DNA of 64,000 nucleotides from Trichosphaerium sp. ATCC 40318 (GCA_038496445.1 JALMLS010000505.1:82500-146499), one strand, 5' to 3'; shown: positions 1 to 12,760, counted from the stretch's first letter. Made by a program: numbers and translations. Notes: generated by a model not told the origin, from the sequence alone.

Positions 1-1248
1 TTTAAACCGTTTGTAAATATTTTCAACTGATTGCAAACGTATTAGTCTCCAATGTCGCTGGATGGAGCGGTGGCCTTGTCAGTACCATTTACATGTACAG
101 AGAGATACCAACAATTCACGCTGAATTGTAACCAAATACACAATACATTCTCACAATTAAATCACTTGTTGATGAAGCGTTGGCACTATATTTAGTGTCA
201 TAGCAGTCATGACCCATCACTCGCTTTTTAGTCACTGTGTTTTATCTCTAGTGGCGTGTTTTACAAACTGTCAAAGAGGAGAGCAAGGGCAGTGATAGCG
301 ACAGATTAAGATGAGACCTGTTGAATGAGGCTTTAGTATGAGAAATTTCGAAACAAAAGAAATCGCCATCATCCCAATGCCTTTAGTGATATCTAAACAA
401 GAGGGTGTTGTTCAGACAACTCTTGATAATTATAAGGGTAGGTTGCCTCAAACTAGAACATAAAAAGCACCAAACCAGTTGTTCGAGAAGCACTTAGGTA
501 TTCGTTTTTGTTGGTACAGTAATACTAACATTTAGTGATCACGTAGCATTTTAATACCCCCTAACAGTACTTTCTCCTCCTTGGTCTTGTAGGCACTTTG
601 CTGGGTTTTGAAGACATACGTTATAACTTGATGGAACAACACCTAAACGTACAGGTTTGGAAAAATGGAAGAATGCCGATAACTAAAAAGTGGCAAAAAC
701 CAACAATAGTTTTTAACTAAAAACTGCGTGACTAAATGGCACTACAGTACGACCACGTCGAAACCAACATTGTCGGATTTCTTTGTATAACGTCATATAT
801 AATGCACTAGTGACAAGGCACGCAGACTAGGCATGCGCTAGTTACAGTACGTCTGTTTATGTTCTACTATGCACTACCAGGCTTAGTCCGTCTTTGGGTG
901 CGTATTCGTTTGTTGGGTAATTAAGGAAACATTACTAGCGCCGCACATGTGAGTATTTAAAGAACGCTTAGTAGTCTGTTATGGTACACCATACCTGTTG
1001 GTAACATGTGACAGATGGGTTTTCTTTGTGTATTCAGTGCAGAATTTCTGTTCGCGTTATTTTAATTTAAACTCAACTCATTGCGTTCTAGATTACCAGA
1101 GTAAAAAGAAGACCATATAAATGACACGGAGCATACATTTAGTTTGGGTAAAAAGTAGCTAGTTTTCAGCATTCGGCTCACATAAAATTTGTGTTCAGCT
1201 TTTGTTACTCTCAGCACCGCAACACATCCTCTTCCCACAAACACAAAC
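1..1248. other. no gene recognised; 5' flank
   Basis: I see no convincing coding exon on either strand. Open frames are short and have no recognisable motif. The end of this stretch presumably contains the promoter and leader of the following plus-strand gene, but I could not identify a TATA box or initiator with confidence. Confidence 0.4.
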
Positions 1249-4200
1249 ATGTCCCTCCAAACCTTTAAAATTACTTTCCTTGAATACCGCGGCGCTAGTT
1301 TAGCAGACGATGCCCAACTGAACCTAACGCTTCAGGGTACGTTTAGTAATTTTGATAAAAGACGTATCTAACACGTGATTAAAGGCAAGCTATACCAAAG
1401 CCAGCGTATTAACTTACCAAAGTATGCTGGAACTGCTAAATGCCACTTTGTATTTAGAAACGTGTTATGGGGCAAGCATGATGTAGCTATGTTCACATTA
1501 ACTACAACAGTACGTTTATATCTTCTAAACAATAAGATTTGTTTTGCGCGCTAGGTTTTTTTTTTTTTCAAAACTGCACGCGAGTAAAAAAAATCTCTTT
1601 GCGCTCTGGGTTATATCTTCCGCTCCGCTTTTAGTGCTCTTTTCTATTTGGTTTTGCTACATAAACCCTAATTTTGTTTTTGGTTTAATTTATCGAAAAA
1701 CGTGACTGAGAGAGCACCGCAGTCGCAACAAAGTTGATTCGAAGCATTCTTTATTCAGAAAAAAAAAAAGCAGTTTTTGTGTGATTTGATATCAATCCGA
1801 CCTTACACCTTTCTAGACGGGTCAGGTGGTCATGAAAGTAGAGCGACCAAAGTTTTTTATGTTATACCGTAAGCACTGGCTCAAAATGATAACACGAGGC
1901 ACAACACAGACGATGTTCGTTCGCGTTAAATTCACGCGTTGTAAAAAGTCCTCTGCTAGTCCCCACGTGGTATCTCTTGCGACGAATATGATAAACAACA
2001 ATATCACATACGCTGTATAAATATGATCAACAACACCAACGGTTACCCGACTTGAAACCCAAATACTCAATAACTGCCTGTACGATACATTGTAAAAAGA
2101 AAAGAACTACGCTGTAAGAATAAAAGAAAAACCAATCAACCAATAATTCGAACAAGGCAACTGTTCGCCTGGAGTTCCACGCGAAGACAAGTTTTTAAAT
2201 CACAAACACTGCGTATTTTGATACCTGATAGCGTTTGTACTTGCATTTTGAAGCACGTGATTTATTTTAAGTCATAGCGTTAAGTCAGAAGAAAAGCGTA
2301 TTGTTCCCTTACAATGCCCAGTTGTCATTTATAAATAGTAATGTCGCACTAAAAGAAACGTAAATGAAGCACTCGTGGGAATCTAAGCTTCTAAAACGGT
2401 CAGTAAAGTGCGTATTATGGAATTTAACGCATTTTGTAGGCCCAAAACATGTAATTGGTGCTCACAAGGTATTTGGAGTCCAGTAAAGAAGGTAGCGTTT
2501 GTTTGTTCCCGTACGTATTTTATAAATCTTTCTATTCAATATTGGTCACTTATAGAGTGACCTACAACTTAAAAACAGCGAGTTTTTTTTATTTACATTT
2601 GTCTTCTTTTTGTTTTGGGTTAAAAATATTTTTGGACTAGGTTGTGGCTATGTGACTCATAAAAAATGCGAACCGAATGTACCTCACACGTGCAGGACAA
2701 AAACTGAGATACAGAAAATAGTAGGGTTATTATTGATTACTATTGTTCGCGGTGATGCCTTTGAACCTGGTACGGCAAAAATTGGTTGGTTTTTTTTTAG
2801 TTTTTTTCACATGCTCGCGATTTACTTTGTTGACACATGCTAAAATACAGTTAAATCTCCAGTTTGAACAAATAGGGCTTATTTTTTTGACGTTGTTGCT
2901 AGACTTAGACGTATACTGCCAAATGTCATTTGATTCCCAAACCAAAATACGCACTAAAGTGAGTCAATCTCCTCCGGAGTGGAACCAATCGTTTTCTTTT
3001 TTCGTCGAGGATACAAGGTACATACAAACAAACCAATCAAAACCAATGGTTTGGTGTTTGGTTGTTCTGTGTTTAACCTCTTTGTTTTAGAGCTAATAAC
3101 TTGGTGCTTGAATGCTATGATAAGGAATACAGGAAAGATACGTATCTGGGAACAACTATGATACAAAATATTCGTGATTACGCTGTTGATAAGGATGCCA
3201 TTATGCACCTCTACCGTGATGGCACGTCAAATTACCTTAAAATTTATGCAAAGTCAAAAATATCCAATAATAGCAGCGTCAAGCATTCATTTGTCCAACC
3301 CGAAGGCGTACCTCGTTGAAGAAAATTATTGTTTTGTTTTTAAGTTCTATACGTTCACAAAGCATGAAGTATCTCAACGTTTCTTCAGGTCAACAAACAT
3401 CAACATCTGTTGTTATGAATGTCGAATACAAGCCTTTTGTAGCTCCAGACAGCAAGCAAAAATTGTATGTGATGGAGTTTGATTATTATTTACTTACCTT
3501 GACTTAGTGGCGATAAACGACCGCGTGATCATTTGGGATTTGTAGTGGACGAAGAATACTACGATAGCTACACATCATCTTGGGAATGGTACGTGAGTTT
3601 GTAGGGTTTTTGTTTGATTTCTTCTTTTTGTTTTTAACAACCCTGCGTTATAGGTACTTTGACAAAAGGCTCCCACAACAACATAATTATTGGAACGCTC
3701 ACTTTCATAACCATATATTTTGTCAGCCAAACGTTATTGTTACCAAGCGTAAGTACTCATAGAAAACACAACTCAAGCATCATTGTCTTTTTTTGACGTT
3801 TTTTGTTTCAGAGCTCAAAGGATTTGTCCGTGAAGGTATTCCTCACTCCTTCAGAGGAGAGCTATGGCAGCTTTTAACAGGATCAAAGAAAGCTATGAAG
3901 GAGAGTAAGGACCTATACAAGAGGCTTCTAAGAGAAAACATGGGAAAAATAACAGCCGCAACAAAACAGATAGATAAGGATGTTCATAGGACTTTTACAG
4001 AGCATCCAATATTAACAACAAAACGCTCTGAGGAATCCTTAAGGCGTATTCTAATAGCTTATTCGTGGAAAAATAGAGTTGTACGTTATCAGAGCATGCT
4101 TGAGGTCAAAATTTTGTGTACACAGAAAACTTAGTCGCAAAATTGTTTTGCGATTTTGGAAGCTACCTAACTTATTTGTTTATCTCAAATATTATGTTCT

Positions 4201-6350
4201 TTTTACAAGCACAATTAATCGCTCTGGATTTGGTTGTATTCGTTGCTAATTTTATGTAGGTAGGATACTGTCAGTCAATGAACTTCCTTGCAGCTTTTTT
4301 CTTACTTGTGATGAGTGAAGAAGAAGCATTTTGGCTCCTGTGTACATTTGTAGAGGAAGTGCTTCCTTCTTACTACGACTCAGACTTAATTGGGTCTCAG
4401 GTATGCGAAAACGGTCCATTATCACGTGATAGAAATCCAGAGCTAAAGCAGCTTTTTGTTAATGTTGCTTCGTAGGCTGATTTACAAATGTTTGAAGATA
4501 TGCTAATGACGCACTTTCCTGAGATTCAATCACATTTATTTAACTTGGGAATGCCTGTGAGTCTCAAGATTACAAGTTGGTTTCTTTCTTGTTATTGTAC
4601 AATTCTACCAACTGAAGTACGTGGTCAAAACAAACGAGACACGTGCTTTGGTTCTTTTTTAATTTGTTTTTCAGACAGCTCTTCGGATATTCGATTGGAT
4701 GATGGTAGATGGGGTCAATGTATTGTTTAGTATAGGTTTAGCTCTCTTTGATATAAACAAGGATGTCATCCTGGAGAGCGTTGGTATGACAAAGACCATT
4801 ATTGGTTTTTTTTGTACCTTTTGAATTAATGTCGATTTTTTTCTAGATTTTGAGACATGTATTGGAGCCTTTAATTTTATGACACGTTCAGCTTTTAATG
4901 CAGATTTATTGGTAGAAGTACGTTGATATTTTTATGATTTTGCAAACCTTCTATGAAACTTATACACGCTTCGAAAAACTTGGGTTAAAAAAAGATTGAC
5001 TTTCTCTTTAGCTTGCCTTTACCAAGTATAAGTTAAAGCCAAATGAGGCAAAGAAAAAGAGACAAAGATATTTAAGACATGTCAAAAAGAAGAGAACACA
5101 AGATTTGAAGAAACGCACACCATGTACTACAGCTGCAGAAAAACTTGTTTTTTCTGATTTTTTTCTGACTCTTTTTTGTTAGTGGATCAGTGGGAGTTTG
5201 ATGCACTAATGAAAGAATGGCAAAAGCTTGGGTGTGATGTTATATCAGTACCACAATTCCGTGATATTGTCACAAAGATATGTCCTGTATTAGAGAATAT
5301 AAATACAGCATTATTTCGGGTAAGTCATCTACTCAAAATCACTTTCACGCCGTTTTGGAAAAACACATTTGCATGTAGTATGCATTAGTGTTAACAAAAA
5401 TTTGTGATTTTGAAGTATTGTGAGCGGTATTTATTGTATTTTCCGTTCTTAATTGGTACTGACTCAATCGCTAAATTATGCCCTTTTGGTAGCAGAAACA
5501 CGTGTTTTTTTATCAAATTTTGTGTTTACTTTTCTGACTGATTGTATTTCGAATAGGTTTTATCAAAGAAAAGCGATTGTATGAACTTACAAGAGTTCAT
5601 GATGGGTTTCTCTATTTTCACTAAAGGCACTTATGAGCAGAAGATAAATTGTACGTAATTCATGAATTGGTTGTTTGTCAACGTAGATCTCATTTTACAA
5701 TAGTGTGGTTTGATGTCTTCGATTCTGACTGTGGTACGCAATTAATTAATTGAGACGTTATTTTGAGTTTGATGAAGACTTCTATCAGTGCCTTTTCGTT
5801 TAGTATAAAATACTATCAGTTAGCTATTTTATCACACTACACCAGCTGACTTGTTGGGTTTTAGATGGTTATCTAGAGAACAAAGATCTTGTAAATATGT
5901 TCGTCTTGTTGTGGAAACTATTTAATCATGGAGCAAATATGGATACTGCATGGACATCCAAATTATTTGATGTACGAACTACTATACACGTGATTGTAGC
6001 TTTTAGATGGTTAATAAGCAACGTCGCCAACAAAACTAAAAAAGAAAAATTCCATCTATCTAATAATCTTTTAGATGGTTAATAAGCGTCGCCAAGGTAA
6101 ATGGACTAAAAAAGAGTTCAAGCTTGCATGTAAACATATGCCATTATTCTCAGAGTACTTCTCGTATCAAATTATATCAGAAGATAAAAAACAGATAGTA
6201 CGAGATAGAAGACGTGAAATGACTATCCCTATTCCTTCAAAGAAGAACCCAAATAGAAAAACAATACGCGGTGATTCATCTATTGCAATGAACTTTAGAG
6301 CAAAGTCTGCAAACCCAATGCCAAGACGTTTGTACAGAAGCGAAAAGTAA
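1249..6350 (+). CDS. C1-C2-TBC-EF-hand Rab GTPase-activating protein
   Basis: Probable Rab GTPase-activating protein acting at membranes. Exons 2440-2510 and 2641-2769 encode a C1 zinc finger with the consensus spacing CX2C-X14-CX2C-X4-H-X2-C-X7-C (CNWC, CSRC, H, C, C); its first His is not located. The C2 domain follows at about 2700-3300 (DLDVYCQMSF, then WNQSFSFF). The TBC domain runs from about 3810 to 5300 and keeps both catalytic fingers: IDKDVHRT (arginine finger) and GYCQSM (YxQ). Near 5725-5890 lies an EF-hand loop, DSDCDGYLENKD, as in the TBC1D8/9 group. Introns mostly begin GTACGT. The start at 1249 opens two exons (1249-1336, 1385-1509) encoding a C2-like segment. An open frame at 1817-2017 is in phase with them, but the link from 1509 to 2440 is unproven, so the true 5' end may differ. 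The stop is at 6348-6350. Confidence 0.75.
6001..6113 (+). repeat. tandem duplication of a 3' splice site inside the TBC gene
   Basis: The segment reading TTTTAGATGGTTAATAAGC and what follows occurs twice, at about 6001-6047 and 6069-6113, with small differences. Each copy carries an intron acceptor followed by the start of the last exon. The downstream acceptor at 6074 opens a frame that runs to the gene's stop at 6350. The upstream acceptor at 6006 leads to a stop codon after about ten residues. The upstream copy is therefore probably a decoy or an alternative, non-productive acceptor. Confidence 0.6.
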
Positions 6351-6829
6351 GAAAAAAATACGAGAACTAAAAGACGAAAAAAATAGTAACCACCAATGTA
6401 CACATCCATGGCGACAGTAAGCAATATAATAAACTTGTTTGGCAAAAAAAAAACCCGTACCACCAAAATACGGATGTGTTTGTCCAAGACTTTAGGCTCA
6501 TTAGGGGTTAGTTCCCTATGGAGAGTGAATATCTGTTAATTTAAATCCAGTCAACTCCATTGAGAGTGCCCACAAGGTTTTGAAGTTCTGTACGCAACGT
6601 GTGACGCCATCAGACTATCTCATTAATGGCATAGACTTAACAACCAGTTTGTTTATCACATCGTAATACAACCTAAGTATCAGCTGCAGTTGTTTAGTTT
6701 GTACCAATTCCATTGCGTAGCTTTCGTCGTAGCATTCAAGGTTTAATTTGAACTAATGCGTTCTGGAGAAGCACTGCAGAACATGGTAGCGTGTTTGGGT
6801 ACGTAACCGGAAGTTACTACATAAAACAG
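6351..6829. other. intergenic, nothing recognised
   Basis: This is the spacer between the TBC gene and the first seven-TM gene. It may hold the first exon (with the missing start codon) of the downstream gene. I could not find an ATG that splices in phase onto the signal-peptide exon. Confidence 0.35.
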
Positions 6830-9168
6830 CCAATCCGCCTCTTATTATTTGTTACGCTATCTTACATTGCCGTTAGTAATTCTCGCATGCTTTTTACCAA
6901 TAATAAGCGGTTTGCACGTTATCGATAAAAATGGGCATTCTACGGTAAGCTATTACGCTAAAAGTACTGGCTAAGCGTAGCTGTTCGTTAAAAAATGCTT
7001 TGGGTCATTTTTTTTTTGTATTTAAACGTTGGCAATGAATACACTTTATATATTACCACTTTAGCAGTGTAAAACTCAAAGCCAATCAAGAGTTTCCTTT
7101 TTTGAACGGTTACGAGCTTTTTCGAAATACTTTTCCTAAAACATCATTTGACGCTATGAATGTCACCTAAACCCCTTTCGTTGGTATCAATTCAGCGTAA
7201 AATCCTATTTTGGATGTGTAGCAAACAATAATGATATTGTAGTACATTAAAGCAATCAAAGTGGATTACATATCACGTGATGTATCATCGACTTTTAAAA
7301 ATGTAACTCTTGTTGCATCAACATCACAAAACATATCTGGAAAGTACGAAAATACAAGGACACGAAACAGAGAACTAACTTGCCTTATTTTTTGTTTTTT
7401 GATGTTAGTCTCGTTCACTCCACTAATTTATCTTTTTTTGTAGTTTTGTCTGTGTTCTCGAGGAAACACTAGTTCGAAATGTGGAGGATATTACAAAATA
7501 CTATAATTTGAATGCAACTGGTCTTATTATTAGAGTGACAAGTACACACAAGAGAAGTTTTTTTATCGGTGTATCTTCATCCACCTGACTTTTCTACCAG
7601 GTCGTATTCCAGGGTCTTTTGTAATTCACAAAGGATTCTTCTCATCAGTTAGTAACCTTGACTTCCATGTATTTCATATTGGCAGCCATGACGGCCCTGT
7701 ACTGCGTGACTTGATAGAAGCTAACAATGGCTCGTTAAAATTATTTATTGATGGAGGAGGTACCACGAATTTGATTGCTTGTTGCCTTTGATACTAAGTC
7801 TTTTGAAGAGCATAATGATTGGGTTGTTGCTTCTAGTGAAGCACTTGTAATACCTCTATTTAATGTATTCTTGGGAGGATTTGCGTTGATCACAACTTTA
7901 TATGCAGCGTACAAGTTCTATGTATATACAAGTAGACATGTGCGTGTTGTTTTACTTTTTTTGTTTTTTTCATAGCTCATCGTTGACAGGGATGGAGCTG
8001 GACAGTATGCCAAGTATGTCTTGGACTAGAAATTGTAGCAAATTTTGGTACGCTCGTTGCAAACACATTGATTATTTTTAGAGTGTTAAAGCCAACGTAA
8101 ACTTATTGAGAACATTCTTGCTAATTGTTTTTTAATAGAGCGTGCTCTTTTTGTAATCATTGATCCATACTTCTTGCGCACAATTTTTCCTAGAGTAATG
8201 GGACATATTTTAGCAACAATATCTATACCATTGACGTTACTCACAACATTACTTATTGCTTTTTACTGGTATGTTTATTACTTACTTAAAAGCTGTTATT
8301 TTGCTAACATTTCGCTTGACAAAAACCCCAGTCTCTTTGTATTTATTCACTTTTTTGCAAACTTTTGTTTACATTATCAGTACTTGTGTTAATGGCGGAT
8401 GTAGGAGAGAACTTAGTTCTCGACAGTCGATAAAAATCTTGTCATTTATTGAAAGGTTAAAGATACCTTTTGTGATTATTGCTTCATTCATGTTTGTCTT
8501 TGAGATAACATCAGCAATTCTCCGTGTTATTCTATCTGATACTTATGCTGTTATCACTACAACCATTACTATAGTAATCTACTTTATACTTACAGTTGCA
8601 GTTGTTATTTTCTTTATAGCAGCAGGCTACGCTGTTCTAAAACGTATATCAAAAGCAACTTCAAACACAAAAGTTCGTAGACTCCGAATGATAACATACT
8701 TGATAATGTCAAGTTCTTTATTCCAAATTACTACCATTATAGTAGTTATAGTGGGCAATCTAACACAGTGGATGTGGTACGTGATAACCAATAAATAGGT
8801 GCAAAAAACAAAATTCTTATTTTTTTCTTTGTTTTAGGGATTATCCAAGTGGATACATTACCACGTGGGCAGTAATGTTCTTCTGTTTAACAATGACAAG
8901 CTTTATACAAATTATTGCTTGGAGTGATGGAAGTAGTAGTAACAGCAAAAGTAGTGCTACAAAAAGGAGGTCATCTGTAGCCCCGTCTATTTCTACCAAT
9001 CCGTATTCTCCAAGAGGAGGTATTAAAACACAACGTGATATGGAACCAAGTATATCTTCTTCAAATGATGCTGATCTTGAAGAGAACCTGGAAATGTCTA
9101 ATGCAGTTGTACAAGAAGATGAGACTAAGTGGAAAGTAGCAAGCCCAGAAAAAAATTATTCTTTGTAA
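6830..9168 (+). CDS. seven-transmembrane receptor-like protein, family copy 1 (5' end unresolved)
   Basis: Putative cell-surface seven-helix protein; no ligand or pathway is known. A hydrophobic signal-like exon ends at 6944 (VIDKNGHST just before the donor), with its in-phase partner starting at 7243. A soluble ectodomain follows (about 7243-7760), then seven hydrophobic helices: about 7840-7935, 8000-8050, 8145-8270, 8450-8530, 8545-8635, 8685-8775 and 8845-8920. The loop between helices 2 and 3 carries a DPYFLRTIFP motif. The C-terminal tail of about 70 residues is Ser-rich and acidic. The gene is closely paralogous to the next one, exon for exon, and distantly related to the pair at 41.7-46.4 kb. 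No ATG was found in phase upstream of the signal exon. This copy therefore either has an undetected first exon or has lost its start. Confidence 0.65.
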
Positions 9169-9192
9169 TTAGCGTTGGAGTGATAGTGTAAC

Positions 9193-9198
9193 AATAAA
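9193..9198 (+). terminator. AATAAA poly(A) signal after copy 1
   Basis: A canonical AATAAA lies 25 nt after the stop codon at 9166-9168. It is consistent with the 3' end of the seven-TM gene. Confidence 0.45.
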
Positions 9199-9643
9199 AT
9201 CTAATTCGTATCCTTTTACGTAGTGTCACCTGGCCATCTGCTTAACATATAGGATACCCAAATGTACAACGAAGGTTTTGACATTATGGACTAAGTGGTC
9301 GTAATATGAATGGCTCTTGTTGATAAGAAGACCTAATATTGCAACAAAATCTAAGCCAGGTTAGAGTGTCACGTTGACTTGTACCTAGTTGAATTGAACT
9401 GACGTAGTAAGTCTTCGAAATGAAAAATTTATCTTTTGGCTAGACTCCCAACACTTGTTTATTGCAACAAGCAAAAAAATGTCAAAAAAGTTATTTTTAG
9501 ACAAACATCTTCTAGAAGCACCTGAAAGGAAACTATCATTCAGAAACGGATAAAACGATTGATTGGAAGTGTTTTAACACCACACAACCTACTTGCATAC
9601 GTTTATGTGCTCTTTGCAATAAATTTGGGCGGGATGAGGCCAA
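9199..9643. other. intergenic, nothing recognised
   Basis: Spacer between the two tandem seven-TM genes. It contains no convincing exon or repeat. It presumably carries the promoter of copy 2. Confidence 0.35.
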
Positions 9644-11777
9644 ATGAAGCGTATTTGTACAAAAACGCTTATACAGTGTATTTTGGTGCGTAAAACGAAG
9701 CTGTATTTTAATCTTCTTGAAACACTGTTCAATTTCACGTTAAATGAATTCTATGCGCTATCTCACATCATATTAGTACTTGTCATAAGCTTTTTACAAC
9801 CAATAGCCAGTTTAAATGTTGTTGATAGAAACGGGCAGTCAACGGTACGTGCATTCGAATACTTAGTAAAAATACGTCCCAGCAGACCATTCAAATAAAC
9901 CGATTCTACCAAGCGACATTTTTGGACGTAAATCAACCCTTTCAGAAGCTAGCTGCTTACTTGTCCAACTAACAAGCAACATAATACTCACGCTTTGTAT
10001 TGTAGTACATTAAAGCAATCAAAGTGGATTACATATCACGTGATGTATCATCGACTTTTAAAAATGTAACTCTTGTTGCATCAACATCACAAAACATATC
10101 TGGAAAGTACGTCATTTCTCTTTCCTTTTTTTGTTTGTTTGTATAATTTCGACCTTTCTAAAAGTATTTTTTTAGCTTTGTTTATGTGAATGAAGCTAAA
10201 CAAGTATGGGACATAGATGTTATAACAGAATACTACAATTTGAATGCAACTGGTATTATAATCAGAGTAAAAAGTACTAACATTTAAACACTTTTTTTTA
10301 CAAATTAACTCGTATACCAGGTCATACTCCTGGAGGTTATATACTCCATAGACAAACTTACACTCCAGTACAAGCTCTAGACTTCCGGGTATTTCATATT
10401 GGTAACAGTGATGGACCTGTACTTTTTGACTTGATAGAAGCAAACAATGACTCTTTACAATTATTTATTGTTAATGAAGGTACCAAAGTGACATTTTTAA
10501 TGACCCACGTGACTTGTAGAGTGTGCTCAGATAAAACTCTGACTTTCCATTGTAATTTATTTGTTTTTCAGCTATAACATTGTACTTATTTTAGAGCACA
10601 ATGATTGGGATGTGGTTGTTAGTGAATATCTAATAGTTCCTCTTTTTAATATATTCTTGGGAGGATTTGCACTTATTACAACATTGTATGCATCCTATAA
10701 GTTTTATGGGTACACCACTCATAATGTACGTACAGGTCTTTTTTTTCCCATGAAACAACAATTCTTATAGTTTAATGACAGGGATGGAAGTGGACTGTAT
10801 GTCAAGTATGCCTTGGACTGGAAATCATAGCAAATTTAGGTGCGTACGCAAAGCAAAGACAAAATTAAAAACTTCTAATTAATTAATACTATATATATAG
10901 AGCGTGCTCTTTTTGTCTCCTTGATCCGTATTTTATGCGTACCATTTTACCTAGAGTAGTAGGACATATATTGGCAACTATATCTTTACCTCTAACGTTA
11001 CTCACAACATTACTCATTTCTTTCTACTGGTACACTTCGATTGACATAAAAAAGCCAGTCTTTTCTTGTTGTATTCATTCACTTTTTTTTGCAAAGTTTT
11101 GTTACTTTTGTGCTAATTGTGACTGTAGGAGAGAACTTAGTTCTCAGCATTCGATAAAAATCTTGTCATTTATTGACAGGTTAAAGATACCTTTTGTGAT
11201 TATGGCTTGTGTATTGTTTATCTTTGAGATTACTACATCCATACTACGTGTTGTAGTACAAGATACTTATGCTATTGTTATCACTGTTATTACAGTTGGA
11301 GTATACTTAATACTTACAATAGCTATTGTTGGCTTTTTTACAGCAACAGGTCACGCTGTGTTGAACAGGCTTTCGCAAGTTCCTTCAAACAACAAAAAAA
11401 TTAGTAAACTTCGAATGATAACCTGCTTGATAATGTCAAGCGCTATTTTCCAAATCGCTACCATTTTAATAGCCATAATCGGTGCTGTGACAAGATGGAC
11501 ATGGTAAGGTTAAACAATGAGAAAGCAAAATTCTTATTTTTTTCTTTGTTTTAGGGATTACCCGAGTGGATACATTACCACGTGGGCAGTAATGTTCTTC
11601 TGTTTAACAATGACAAGCTTTATACAAATTATTGCTTGGAGTGATGGGCGTGGTGATGGTTCTAGACAACATCAAACTTCTGTAGCTCCTTCTGTTGACC
11701 TCCAAACACAAAGGATTGAAACATCCGACGAACAAACTAAGTATCAAGTAGGCACTATTACTGAGGATAACAGTTAA
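9644..11777 (+). CDS. seven-transmembrane receptor-like protein, family copy 2
   Basis: Tandem paralogue of the preceding gene, with the same exon plan. Exon 1 (9644-9844) gives a short basic leader, a hydrophobic signal (HIILVLVISFLQPIAS) and VVDRNGQST. It joins in phase to exon 2 at 10006-10106, which is essentially identical in copy 1. The ectodomain continues to about 10485. Seven hydrophobic helices follow (first at about 10625-10720, last at about 11560-11640), with the motif DPYFMRTILP between helices 2 and 3. The Ser/Gln-rich tail is shorter than in copy 1. Most exons differ from copy 1, but exon 2 and the helix-7 exon are nearly identical, suggesting gene conversion. The ectodomain may be PA-like (inference). 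The start at 9644 is the only in-frame ATG found upstream of the signal. Confidence 0.7.
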
Positions 11778-11863
11778 CTTTTACAAATTACACATCTGTG
11801 ATGTATTGCTACAGCTGTATACATTGTCTCCAGGTATTATAGCAAGGTTGTTATGTACCATAA

Positions 11864-11869
11864 AATAAA
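11864..11869 (+). terminator. AATAAA poly(A) signal after copy 2
   Basis: AATAAA lies about 90 nt after the stop codon at 11775-11777 and just before a short perfect hairpin. Confidence 0.4.
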
Positions 11870-11870
11870 A

Positions 11871-11889
11871 AAGCCTTTCTTAAAGGCTT
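11871..11889. other. 8-bp perfect hairpin after the poly(A) signal
   Basis: AAGCCTTT, a three-base loop and AAAGGCTT form a perfect inverted repeat directly downstream of AATAAA. It may be a 3'-processing aid or may be chance. A bacterial-type terminator is not expected here. Confidence 0.35.
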
Positions 11890-12195
11890 ATGACATTTGC
11901 GAACGTTGTCACTATCAGCAATGTACCCAGCAATAACAATGTAAATAAATACTAATCAGTGAGCTTTCCATGTTGCAAGTAAGTAGTTGTTAAAATAATT
12001 GCATTCGAAACAAATGTACTCTCTTTTTGTAAATGTCTACAATAAAAATGTTAAATATTGCGCTACGTCAAGAAAGTCACTACAGATTACGCAATGTCAA
12101 GTAATTGTGGCACATGACGAGTCTTCCAGCATGCTTGACGAATAATACCAGAGAGTTAGAAGTATTTGATAAACCTCATAGCTGTCTCCGGTAGT

Positions 12196-12760
12196 TCAGC
12201 TATACATGTAATTAAAGCACGTCGCAATTACATTGACATAAAAAGACAATTTATCCAAAAGAACAAGTCTTGATACACCACTCGTACAATCCTGGGTTAA
12301 TCCACCAACATGTGCTTCGCGGTAAGACAGACCTTCACTGCTTTGGTTATGAGTGTCAGAGTTGATTTGGAGGTTTTTTTTTGCCTTTTTTTTTCTGAGT
12401 TCTTCCATTCTATGCATTGAACTTGTGATATAGGAAACGATCAATACATGAAGAGAAGAAAGAATACAACTTTATGTCATAATTAATTCATGCCCTTCGT
12501 GATTTTACGTTAAATGTTGTTTGGTTTTTTACGTTCACTGAATTACCCACATTACCATAAACATCAAAGTCAATTTGTTTGTCATGTCTCTCAAAATAAA
12601 TTTCATTACAAGCAATAACAACCAGCAATAAACAACGCAAGAATAATGACAACTGTAGGAGAAAGTCAGATACGGTATGAGGAGAGAAAGTTCTGCAGAC
12701 CAAAAAGAAATACTTGCAATCGAAAAGAAGGCTTTTAAAGACAAACAAGCTCAAGCACAA
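12196..12760 (-). CDS. possible small membrane or secreted protein, unrecognised
   Basis: Two adjacent minus-strand open stretches (12760-12488 and 12444-12196) could be exons of one gene. The first has a hydrophobic signal-like run (LFLRCLLLVVIACNE) followed by a polar segment. The second starts with a lysine-rich coil (MEELRKKKAKKN) and a polar tail. An intron starting GTAAAA near 12510 and ending CACAAG near 12430 is possible, but I could not prove the phase. No family is recognised. This could be chance open frame. Confidence 0.22.

Noticed and set aside
1822-2070. Minus-strand ORF opposite a possible TBC exon
   Set aside because: No start context or motif; the plus-strand frame in the same place is in phase with the upstream exons.
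11871-11889. Bacterial rho-independent terminator
   Set aside because: The surroundings are eukaryotic, with an AATAAA just upstream, and no U-tract follows the hairpin.
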